Positions 1 through 9,471 of a stretch of 33,609 nucleotides of DNA are shown here, piece after piece. Both the position numbers and the translations under genes were made by a program. Location of the stretch: the NCBI GenBank assembly GCA_027579435.1, contig JANBPK010001553.1, forward strand, positions 1 through 33,609, read 5' to 3'. Position 1 is the stretch's first letter, and every line of letters begins with the position of its first letter. The DNA comes from Candolleomyces eurysporus. Lineage: Eukaryota; Basidiomycota; Agaricomycetes; Agaricales; Psathyrellaceae. Below the pieces are notes generated by a model. That model worked only from the letters and a program-made list of their open reading frames with translations. It was not told the DNA's origin and made no database searches.

Positions 1-214
1 ATACACGGTAAGCTTTATTTTTTGTGAGGCTCCACAAGTGAAATATCGAAAGCGCGATCTGGTCTATCCTTTTTCGAATCCCCTCGAAATTGCCGAACAC
101 ATTACTTAAACTCATACCCAGCCGAGCACTGATAACCAAGACTCCTTGCCCCAGGCCCTATCAGTTCCCGTTCCCCAACAACTTCCACCTGTGCCGCCCT
201 TGCATTCAACGAAT

Positions 215-1333
215 ATGCCAGGAAATTATAGCGCTGATACAGCCTTGACGGATGCTCGAGAAACCGACATCGTAATTCCGTGAGTTGACCAAATATTGGT
301 ATATTCAGCTGCTCTACAACCCTTCTTTCAGAATCATGGGAGTGACTGGCGCTGGGAAGAGCAGCGTAAGGGCAAGGTTTTCACTAGCAGGAGATTGAAC
401 TCACCTGTTTCTCGAAAGTTCATCAATACCCTCCTTGATCACTTCGGAATCGTGAAGCGTTTCGAGGTTGGCTCAGCCTTGGCGTCTTGCACGAGTCAGC
501 TCGAATCCGTCGTAATCGAAGGTCAAACCAACAATTGGAGGCGCATTAGAGGGCATAGAATCATCATTGTCGACACGCCTGGCTTTGACAACACGTACGC
601 TGAGTGTTTCGAGACTCTGCAGCAAATTGCGCGGTGGTTAGAGGAATCGTAGGTCACGATATTAGTACCTAGTAATCATTCGCTGACCTTCGCTGCACCG
701 GATAGATATCGCAAGAAGATGGTTCTGGGAGGGGTCATTTACCTGCATGACATCTCCCAGACGCGGCTTACCGGGACAGCTCGGGGAGACCTCGAGATTT
801 TCAACCGCCTATGCGGCGAGTCGGCACTTGACAAGGTCGTCCTAGTCACCTCGCATTGGGGGACGGCTCCCGAACAAAATTTCGACAAGAGAGAGGAAGA
901 ACTAAAGAAACGATACTGGAATACAATGATGGACGGTGGGGCACGAGTTGAACGATTGGTCGCCGGCGAAGAGCAAGCTAGTGCTTGGAAAATCGTCCAC
1001 TCTATACTTGAGAGGGTCGAGACACGAGCAATCCAGCAGATCAGGTCCGAAGGGCTCCAAATCCAAAGGGAGCTCGTCGACCAACGCAAACTCCTTCCCC
1101 AGACTCACGCCGCTCTCGAGCTGCGGGCTCATTTTGAGCAGATGATCGAAGCGCAAACCCGAATGCAAGCGTTGAAGGCTGCAGGGAGTGCAGAAGCAAT
1201 GGCACAGCTGGAAGAGCATGAGGCAAAGGTGAAGCAGATGGCGCAGCAGATCGAAAATATGAAAGCCCCGTTCCCCATGCGCCTAGTACAATGGATAAAG
1301 CTGGTTGTGGGGAGGTGGATTTGGGCAGGTTGA
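215..1333 (+). CDS. P-loop GTPase (G domain-containing protein) with C-terminal coiled coil
   Basis: Four exons (215-279, 332-365, 419-648, 706-1333) join in phase into 318 aa. Exons 1 and 2 give a short leader ending in IVIPIMGVTGAGKSS. This holds the Walker A/G1 motif GVTGAGKS, followed after a 53-nt intron by FINTLL. The switch/G3 motif is IIIVDTPGFDNT near residue 90. Exon 4 opens with YRKKMVLGGVIYLHDIS and continues to VVLVTSHW, the position of the G4 motif; it is not the canonical NKxD. The last 130 residues are rich in Q, E and K and look coiled-coil, ending in a short hydrophobic stretch (MRLVQWIKLVVGRWIWAG). This layout is common for expanded AIG1/septin-like GTPase families of Agaricomycetes. 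They bind and hydrolyse GTP, but their cellular role is unknown. The ATG at 215 is the first in frame with the P-loop through consensus splice sites. No lesions are seen. Confidence 0.85.
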
Positions 1334-1706
1334 GAGGTTGGTCCTTCAATATATATAATTTTACAAGGCCTACCTTCGCTACGGCGTTGGGGTACACAGT
1401 AGTGTAGGACCAAGTTCGGATATGTCTCTTGGCTCTGGAAATGTTATCGCATATGACGACCTTCAATGAGTTTGAGGCAGTGTTCAGTACAGACCCATGA
1501 GTTCGCTCGAGTGGCGAGATGCAACATGCGACTGGGCTAGCAACTCCGATCTGACCAACTCGCTACTTGTACAAATGAGATCATCAACGTGCTCATCCTG
1601 CGTTGATGGCCGCCAAGCAAGCAAAACGATGATCCACTGGGGCTTGTTGTAAATCGATACGCCTGTCAGACTCGACTTCGCCGATCGCCTGCAGTCTAAA
1701 CGGCAA
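1334..1706. other. intergenic, convergent gene ends
   Basis: Stretch between the stop codon of the GTPase gene and the 3' end of the broken Myb gene on the opposite strand. Open frames here are short and of random composition. A TATATATAA-like run near 1350 lies just after the GTPase stop and may be part of its 3' end. Nothing else is recognised. Confidence 0.5.
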
Positions 1707-3295
1707 CTACAGCTCTTGAGTGTCGTCTTCGGTCGACCAGGTTTGTGCTTCCTGTCCTTCATGAATACATGCTGATGAGGCAGAACCACTAGCACCGGTA
1801 CCGATCCCGCTACTCGAGGGATCGAGACGAGGGTCAGGGCTGAACCAGTTCGTGCCCCAAGCCGATTTGCTAGTCATACCACTAACACTGAAGTTATCGG
1901 TATGGAAGGAAGAGTCAGCCTGGGGTTGGTGGAGGAAAGGCGAGAAGGACGAAGTAGTACCTCCCATAAGCAAATCAGAGGGGACGTGGTTGGAAGTAAG
2001 CGACTCAGCAACCGTGGGCCAACAATTCATATGCGTCAGTGTACTGGTACCAGAACTCCAAGCATACCGCGACTGGGTTTCCTGGGTTGCCGGCATAAAA
2101 TCTGCGGAGAGGGTGAGGGGGTCTGCCAGAGGGCTGAGAGTGATCATATTCATCGAGTCGTCTTGGTCGGTTTCGCAGGGCACATCATCTGGTGGTTTCG
2201 TCAGGGATGCGCCTCCAACCCCCACGACGTCCGAGACTCAAGGCGTAGAAGGGAGCTTGAAGGGAGGAGACATCTGGCCTTCATCCTCGTCCCCTGAGCT
2301 ACATCTTCCGTAAACGCTGTGTTTTGAGGAACGCTCTTCGTCCTGCCTCGGAGTAAACCTTGCTTGGTTTGCGTTCACCATCCGCCTCGAGCGGATCCTC
2401 CAGTCAAGGTCGAACCGAGTTGGTCATCCACCGCAGCTCTCTTCGTCGTCGCTGTTGTGGCAGTACTAGCATCGGCAGCTGCAGCCGCCGCAACCATCTT
2501 GGGAGAATTCCTCGGTTTGTAGCTAGCCCGCTGCTAGAACTCCGGAAACGCCTTCTTATGGAACCTTTCCCTCAAATCCGTCGACCTTCTACTCTGCTCT
2601 TGGAAAATCGGGTATTTTTTTCACTATGGTCGCCCACAGGGTGCCGTACTTCTCGTACCCCTCTTTCAGTGCACGGTCTTCCTCCTCTGTGAAGGGCCTC
2701 CGGCGCTCCGACTTCGTTTTGTCGGAGATGGGCGTGCCGCCCGCTAATTTAAGCATAATGCCGTGGAGGCCAGGGTAGTGTTGTTTGTAGGCATCGGGAA
2801 AGTAGGTGCGGAAACGGTCTTTGAGATCGGCCTGGGACCGGTTGTTGAACTTGAGCGCTAGGTCTCGGAGGATGGTCTTCCAGTTCCCCAATCCATGCTG
2901 CAATGTAACAGTAGCAGACAGGGTGAACCCTTAGGTAAGGAATGGTTTGTATAGCAGTAAGTGGCATATCCGCATACCTTGTTACACCCGGCAACAAGCA
3001 TCTGCGTCTCCTACTGCGTCCACTTCTTCCTCACCTTCTTCTCAGGGACGAGCGTTTCAGGTGTTGACGAGGGTCCAGGGAGGAGGGGTTGGTGCGACTC
3101 CGGAGAGGACTCCGAATCGATTTTCAGAATATTAACTCGTAGTGCACTCCCACTCCCACTTGTACTACTACTGGCAGTCGTTTCAGGAGCACCATGATCA
3201 GATCTCTCCCCCACAGTAGCTGACTTGTCCTTGTCCAACCCCGTATCATCTCGAAGGCTCCATCCCTCGACAACCCGAGGCGACAAAGGCGGCAT
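1707..3295 (-). pseudogene. double Myb/telobox (Tay1-like telomere-binding) gene, disrupted
   Basis: Two Myb/SANT repeats are readable on the minus strand. Repeat 1 starts at KKWTQ (about 3025), carries ETQMLVAGCNK, is split by an intron (about 2900-2980), and continues HGLGNWKTIL..FNNRSQADLKDRFRT with a telobox-like third helix. Repeat 2 is RRRPFTEEEDRALKEGYEKYG..LWATIV, then RRSTDLRERFHKKAFPEF. Two Myb repeats with this recognition helix are the pattern of Tay1-type double-stranded telomere-binding proteins. Lesions on one path: TAG at 3013-3011 inside repeat 1 (KKWTQ-stop-ETQML); one extra base near 2602-2604, after PDF, which shifts repeat 2 out of frame; TAG at 2536-2534 after PEF; and TGA at 2240-2238 before a long C-terminal low-complexity exon (about 2235-1707, Ser/Thr-rich). 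The 5' end is uncertain: the ATG at 3295 opens the frame of repeat 1, while another open frame continues upstream to about 3506. Either a pseudogene or, less likely with four separate lesions, poor sequence. Confidence 0.75.
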
Positions 3296-3506
3296 CAGAG
3301 TCCGAATCCCTTCGCTGTTTCAGAGGCGCCGGGAGCGTCGTAATCGTTATTGAAGGTGGCACGGGGGGTCTTGAACGAACAGTGGATATTGCCGACTGCC
3401 TAGCATTATCCTTTATGTCTCTTCCTCTGTTGGTGTTGATCTTGGTGAGGGTAGAGGAGCTCTCGCTCCTGCTGCATTGCCTAGTTTCTAGGAGCACCCT
3501 CTGCAC

Positions 3507-3815
3507 CTAAAAGTTACCTATGGCTTGGCTCGACTACCAATCTAATGTGTGAAGCGGAAACTTGGTCCCAGACTTCGCTGAGTCAGCGTGAGCTTTGCAT
3601 GATCCGCTCGGGTCCAATACCACTGTCAACCGTCTTGGTGTCGCCTGCGCCAACGAAACACACCGATACATATACTGGTCTAGGTCAGTGGTACTGCTAT
3701 CTGGGACATTATATAGCTCCTTAAGCGTATAGGGTCTCGATGTCGACCCCGGGCCCTTTCAATTCTCCTGATTCTCCCAACTTCACCTGCTGGTGAACCT
3801 CCAGCAACAGCTTGA
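3507..3815. promoter_or_regulatory. intergenic between divergent genes; TATA-like box for the kinase-like gene
   Basis: No coding signal. A TATATA run at 3710-3715 lies about 100 bp before the kinase-like start codon and is the only recognisable promoter element. The disrupted Myb gene starts on the other side and is transcribed away from it. Confidence 0.35.
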
Positions 3816-4908
3816 ATGGCCCTCTCACTCGCCCAGGCCAAACTCAACGCTCCCTTTGGTTCCTGGGATCTTGATACTGAAAAATCAAAGGTCGTTGCCA
3901 ACGGCACGGGTCTCGTTATCTCGAACATCCAGTCGCTCTGGCTCTATACAGTGTGCAGCCTTCAGGCCGACCAGTCCTACTTTGTCAAGATTGTCGAGGC
4001 GGGAGGAGATCAGTTTCGTCTAGGGGGTGGCTGGAGCTCTCAAAACGAGATGAAGGGTTATTACATGCGTATTCTCACCCACGAGATCCTTTTCATGATG
4101 ATGGCTGGTGACGATTGCTCTGTCCAACCCGTTGGAAGAGTTTATGACCAAGGAGCTTTGTGTGGCGTCGTCATGCCGTTGGAGATGGTCCTCAAGCTCA
4201 CAGCGACATCCCACTTCCTTGGGCTTAAGGAAGACAGCATACCTACGTCGGACCTCCCTCCCANGAGACCACATCCGGGACCTACAGGACCTCGTCAGGC
4301 GTCTCCACCAGAAGGGGATCATTCATGGAGATATCAAGCCTCATAATCTCCTCCGCAGGAAGAAGGATTCGCACCTCATCTTTTGCGATCTCGCTACTGC
4401 AGCTTTCGAATCGGCGAATCACAAACCATTAGGTTCGACGACAGAGTACAATTCCCCATTCCGTGCCAACATCGCGACAAGCATCCGTCCCTTGACCAAA
4501 GCTGATGATCTGTACGCCACTGGGATCACCATGTGGCAGCTATATACCGGCCTTATACCTTTCGAGAACATCGACGCAGATTTCATGGAGGAAGTTATCG
4601 CTTCGGGATTCCAACCCAACTTGCTAGTTGTCGACGACAAAGACGTGCGCGAGCTCATCAATTCGTATCTAGAGGCAGGCAATCCTCCCCTGCAGCTTCC
4701 CGATGGGCAAACTGCTAAAAGTTGGCTGGTGTGCGTGGAGGCTATTGTGGTCTTTGCAGATTGCGCTCAAGCGACCTCGGCCCTGCATACCTACGAGACT
4801 ATTGTGCATTGTGATGGATGTCCGAGTCAGGATGGGAAGTGTGCACAGAGGTATTGTGTGCCTGGGGTGGTGAGCAGCGTTGACAAGGTCAAATGCCAGG
4901 CTTGTTGA
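3816..4908 (+). CDS. small protein-kinase-like protein
   Basis: A single exon of 363 aa once the N at 4264 is removed: the frame before it (..TSDLPP) and the frame after it (RDHIRDLQDLVRRLHQKG..) are one base apart. The catalytic loop HGDIKPHN (near residue 170) has Asp, Lys and Asn in place. The metal-binding position reads CDLAT instead of DFG, so Asp is kept but Phe and Gly are not. TEYNSPFR stands where the APE region is expected, and ADDLYATGITMWQLYTG matches helix F. The N-lobe is atypical: no glycine loop is obvious, and YFVKIVEAG may provide the beta-3 lysine. The C-terminal 60 residues are Cys-rich (CDGCPSQDGKC..CVPG..KCQAC). Such short kinase-like proteins are common in Agaricomycetes. 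Whether it is an active kinase cannot be decided here; substrate unknown. Confidence 0.7.
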
Positions 4909-5343
4909 AGCTGAGGAGTCAGAAAGATGATGGTACTACAATGCTCCATTTTCAAGCCCTTTTTCATGATTCACCATCGAACCGCATCTTCTCTCTTTTA
5001 TATACCTCATCTCTTCTCTCTGGGATTTTTGTCACTAGGATATTTGGTATTATGAATAAAACAGACTGCACACTCAATAAAGGAATTTCAGGTACTCAAA
5101 AGAACTCCTCTAGTGGGGCGCTAGCACGGGTAAAAGCTGCCGGTACACTCCAGTGGGGAATAAGTTGACACTTACTGGGGCGGAGGTGCGCATTCAGCGC
5201 CGAGGCTCGGACATCATGCATCAGTACTGCTCATGGGGCCCCGCCCTTGCCGCCGTCATCACAGCTTCAAACTCCGTCTCACGTTATCGCTATGCGTCAC
5301 CATCACACTTGACGCCGCACGCGCCTTCGTCCCTCTTCCAGCC
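4909..5343. other. intergenic
   Basis: Region between the kinase-like gene and the pseudouridine synthase, both on the plus strand. It contains a TATATA run near 5000, likely in the 3' flank of the kinase-like gene, and an upstream in-frame ATG at 5233 discussed with the next gene. No further gene or RNA is recognised. Confidence 0.4.
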
Positions 5344-6580
5344 ATGAAAACGACACTTTCTCAGCATCTCAAGTCAGTGTTGTATCTGGACCGTGGAATG
5401 CTGGTCTTGAACAAACTCCCAGGTCTAACCTGTCAATTGGAAAGCGAGCAAACGCGCAAGAGACTTCCAAATTACTCACACACGAAGGTAATTAAAGGCC
5501 ACCCAAGCATTCGTATGAAAGGAAGGGATTAACGTTTCACTCCGTGTCAAAGGTCAAACAAAACCAGTTCTCAAAATTGTTACCAGGTATGTACCACGAG
5601 ATGCTTCGATCCACAGGTCTACTCACTGCTGTTAGGACTTGGAGAGAAGTATGACCTCCCCTCTCGGCCCTTTCCTGTCCATCGCCTAGACGTGGTGAGT
5701 TCATTTTTGCATATTGCGGATGACGGAATAACATATGCAAAGCAAGTAGGGAACAACAGGATGCTTAACTCTCGCGGTGACGCCGTCCGCAGCGCGTGAA
5801 ATGAGCCGCCAATTTGCCCAAGGAGATGTTCATAAAACATACCTTGCGCTTGTGCGAGGTGGTGCTAAATCCTTTCCAGAGACCTCGGGTCGTATAGAAG
5901 ACCCAATCCTATACGAAGATGGGTTTCTCAAAGGGTACGATGTTAATGGTAAACCCTCTGTCACGGAATGGGAGTTGCTCGCGGATTCGGTATGTCGCCC
6001 ATNCCCAAGTCTCATGCCAGTAAACGGCCGCTCACATCCTTGAAGCCTGTAGCTCCTCTATCACTTGTCCGTCTAAGACTGTTAACTGGCCACAAGCATC
6101 AATTGCGAATACACTTGGCCAAGACTCTGAACAGTGAGCCTGCGTACTTTGGGGAGGAAGGAAACGTCTAACAGTACCCTGCAGCTCCTATCCTTGGTGA
6201 CACGAGATACTCTCAAACTCCTCCTGCGGAATCTATCACTTCACAAATAGCCCTACCTCCTGACCGCATTTTCTTACACGCTTCTCGACTGTCCCTCTTC
6301 GTCAGTGTTCATTTCGTTCTACCACGCGGCCAGCCATTCTAAACCTCAGTTCCAGAAGTATCGAACAAGTGGTCCACAGAAACGTTTCAGACTTGGTGTT
6401 CAAGCCCCGCTGCCTGGCGATTTTGCTGCGATTTGTGAAAAACTACGCATTCCGATCTCTGACACAGATGTCAAGGGTGGTCTCTTCATGGATGGAGAAC
6501 CTATCCAAGATTCTGACATGCCAGATCTGGATGCGCAGTGGCTCCATGCAGAAACAGCGACAGCGATTAGTAAACTTTGA
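5344..6580 (+). CDS. RluA-family RNA pseudouridine synthase
   Basis: Six exons: 5344-5487, 5553-5586, 5636-5694, 5750-6133, 6185-6300, 6350-6580; about 323 aa. The order of RluA motifs is clear: VLYLDRGMLVLNKLPGL (motif I), PFPVHRLDVGTTGCLTLAV with the catalytic Asp in HRLD (motif II), VHKTYLALVRG, then LTGHKHQLRIHLAK, PILGDTRY and IFLHASRLSLF (motif III). Such enzymes convert uridine to pseudouridine in rRNA, tRNA or mitochondrial RNA; no S4 domain is visible. An ATG at 5233 in the same frame would add 37 residues rich in Arg and hydrophobics, which could be a mitochondrial presequence. Exon 4 has a frame problem: the reading frame before and after the N at 6003 differs such that one base is missing. 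All other phases fit. The first intron boundary (5488-5552) is the least certain. Confidence 0.85.
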
Positions 6581-6773
6581 TCCAATTCCATCTGATTCTT
6601 GAATGTTAATGAACGCAATAAAGACGATAATTTACACCAGAAAAATCGAACACATATGCCAAAGGATTGACGAAGAAAGAGAAAAGGGCCGAAACACAAA
6701 AGAAGGCTGGCTATAGTACAAGCTCAAGGGTTCGTGCATACATATTGGGATTTGGTGTCCTGGAATAAGCCGA

Positions 6774-7998
6774 TTAGTGGTGACTCTCCGAGTTGTTCTG
6801 CTGCTGCTGCGAGTTCTTGACGGAACTGCCCAGTGCTTGACCAAGGCCGACCGCAATAGCACCAATTGCGTGAGCGGCACCCGACGCCAGGATGGTTCCT
6901 CCAGCACCAGCGGCGACGGCAGGGATGGCAGGGATGGAACCGACGGTGATGAGGACGGCGCTCAGGACGCTCATGGCCTTGGGGTGTTCGTTCGTGAGGA
7001 AGTCAAGGGCACCCACGGCGTTCAGGAGCCACACGGGCGCGTTGGTGACGGTGGAAACTGTCGCAAGATGATAATTAATCTCAGCGTGTCAGCGGGACGG
7101 AAATGAATAACTGACCCTCCNTTTCCGTGCTCGTCCGTCGTATGGGGATCTGCTAACCTCGGAATGTGTGGACGACCTGGGCCTTGTGGTGACAGAGGTC
7201 TCCGACCTCGCCTTCTGGTGTGCTGGTCGCGCCGGCTTGTCCTCCGTGGCGTTGCTTTCGTCCTTGGTGTCGCGGCGTGTCAACCAAGCCGCGGTGTCAC
7301 TGGCGAGAGTTCTCGACCTGGAAGGCTTGGGCCGAGACGCGGCGGCTCCGGGTGTCTCGATTTCCTCGATGGGCTCCTCAACGAGTGGTTTCTTCGTCCA
7401 GAGGAGAGTGTTGGATCGGGTCGGAGGCTTGCGCTGAGGAGTTGGCTTCACAGGGGCTGCGGGTGCGATCTTCTCCTCGCTCTTCTTCCTCGAGAACCAC
7501 ATGCCAGTACCCGAACCGCGGACCTTGATGGTCTCCTTCTGGTTCACGTCGATATCCCCTGCAGATCATCCATCAGAGATTGCCCTCGACTTAGAGAAGG
7601 GATTAACGAAGATGACTCACAGCCCATGTTCGTCATCGCAACCTTGAATTTCTTCCAGGTCCAGCGATACTTGCCACCGTTCACAGTTACGATGACTTTC
7701 TTCACTTCATCAAACCTATCAGCCACAGACACACCAATCGTCAGTCACATTCTGCTTCGTGTGCGGGTTGCAGGACGTACCGTGCCTTGGCCTTGGGACC
7801 CATGAAATGCTGAGCGACCTTGTACCAGTACTCCTCTGGCACCTTTCGCTGGACGCAGCCAGCCCTGATTTGTTCCAGCCATTCCTCCACTGGAGGATCC
7901 TTCTTCGGGTTGCCCTTGAAAACCGGCCCGTCGGTCCACTCTGCGTAGACGGGCTCGAGGTCGAAAGGCTTGATCTTGAATGCGTCCAGCACGTTCAT
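6774..7998 (-). CDS. conserved fungal protein of unknown function, Gly/Ala-rich hydrophobic C-terminus
   Basis: Four exons on the minus strand (7998-7781, 7715-7621, 7558-7116, 7057-6774), about 347 aa. The N-terminal 125 residues form a compact domain: MNVLDAFKIKPFDLEPVYAEW, WLEQIRAGC, YWYKVAQHFMGPKAKARF, then GGKYRWTWKKFKVAMTNMGWDID. I recognise this as a block repeated in agaricomycete proteins but know no assigned function. The middle 140 residues are basic, Ser/Pro/Arg-rich and probably disordered. The last 95 residues hold WLLNAVGALDFL and a long Gly/Ala/Ile stretch (SIPAIPAVAAGAGGTIL, AIGAIAVGLGQALG) that could form membrane-associated helices, ending in a Q/N/H-rich tail. The N at 7121 sits at the end of exon 3; the phase to exon 4 requires one more base than is present. 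Confidence 0.75.
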
Positions 7999-9471
7999 GT
8001 TGAGGGCGTGTTGGGGATAAAGACAGTAGCGCTGGTTAGTGGCGGGGGAAGGGGTGTGTGTGTGGGGTAGATAGTGGCGGGCAAAGAGAAAGCGTCAAGC
8101 TTCAAGTTCGTTGCGCTGCAACGAGTGATAAAGAGGACAATAGGCGTGTGTGTGGGTGGCGGGATGGAATTGGCTTGTGGCATTTCCGGGTGGTCTTGTG
8201 TGATTTATATAGGTAACCTTGCCATAACCTCACTCTGGCGACCCTGGCCTACGACACGGGCCTTTCAAACACGTTTTTGATCGAGATTCGATACCCGAAT
8301 CTCACTAATCTAATTTGGCAGAACATTGACATGCATGTACCGGTGACCTTTAAGCTTGTCGAGGGTGGCCTCGTTTCCGGCATTGTGTCCCGGTGCCGCA
8401 TTTGGGCTCTTGATTTCTCCTTTTTCTGCTGCTCCACTGTGCAATCGCACGAATTGATAAACCGATTCGGGGTATAATACTTATTGTGGCGTGCCAATGT
8501 GACTACTCTGGAAAGCAGGATATAAGGAGACATACAATAGGAACTGAATAGATGGGGTGCTCACAGTATCAGTAAGCTGCTGCCTACCAAAGACGGAGTC
8601 TAGAAGTTGAACACCAGAACAAGATGTACGAATTTTCCGGCTAGAACAATGCACATCGAGGCCCAAGTCAGCCGACCGAACGACAAACACGTTGTAGCCA
8701 CGGAACACAAATGATGAAGGGTGCGTGTTTCGAGTTGATATGTGTCCTTGACCACACAGCCTCGCGTTTCGTTGTAATTGACCATCGTCCATCCAGCTCC
8801 AGGTTTAGGGACCATTGTCCAGCTTGAAGGGCAACGGAATGACAATAGATGACGATGCTCGGACAGGGAAGTTTCATGGATGGTCGACGGGCGCCACTGC
8901 CGAGCTCTGAGGTGCTTCGCGATCTCATACTGGCCCTATTTTATCTGCACCAAATCGCTGTCTGAACTGACGTCGCAAATTTTTGCTTTCCGCTGGTGAA
9001 CGGTGACCTCATCGATTGAGCTTGTCGCTCCAATCTAGTTGTGTGGGGGATAGCAATAGCTCAAGTACCAGTTATGGTTACGCACACTATGATGCTACTA
9101 TCAACTAGATCGTCGAGTCAAAGTTCACACTCACCCACGGATGAGCTCCGCACTACGCTTTAAAACTTCATTAAGAGTCCGGAGTCCAGAGCCCAACTTG
9201 TGGTACATACAACCAGACTGCGTGTCTACATCCGGAGGCAGTGGGAGACTACTCTACATACCGAGAGTAACTAGGTCGGGTTTAGCATACATAACTTGGA
9301 GGTATGATACAAGAAAGCTTACCGTCTATAACGATAGCATGCGAAAATTGTAGGTGAGAATGACGTAGAGGTTTGAGATTTTATGATGGAGAAAGAGGCA
9401 TGAAAATTTGCAGGAACTCTCGGACAGGGACAAGGCAAGGAGATAAAGCGCAGCATGATCACTAACCACGA
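7999..9471. other. 1.5-kb region without recognisable gene
   Basis: Upstream of the unknown protein gene (minus strand) and downstream of the DUF4470-type gene. A GT-rich tract at about 8054-8067 and a TATATA run near 8205 may belong to the promoter of the minus-strand gene starting at 7998. Open frames on both strands are short and have no family resemblance. No tRNA, rRNA or repeat was recognised. Confidence 0.4.

Noticed and set aside
739..1466. Several minus-strand open frames opposite the GTPase gene
   Set aside because: They lie opposite a well-supported exon, have no motif, and read as complementary shadows.
1852..2313. Plus-strand 153-codon open frame
   Set aside because: Lies opposite the low-complexity C-terminal exon of the Myb pseudogene, whose Ser/Thr-rich frame is more protein-like.
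8283..8303. Hairpin GAGATTCG / CGAATCTC with a 5-nt loop, looked at as a possible tRNA arm
   Set aside because: No acceptor or anticodon stem around it; a short isolated dyad only.
8249..8928. Minus-strand open frames in the 8-9.4 kb gap
   Set aside because: No family resemblance, biased composition, overlapping frames of similar length; no splice chain gave a recognisable protein.
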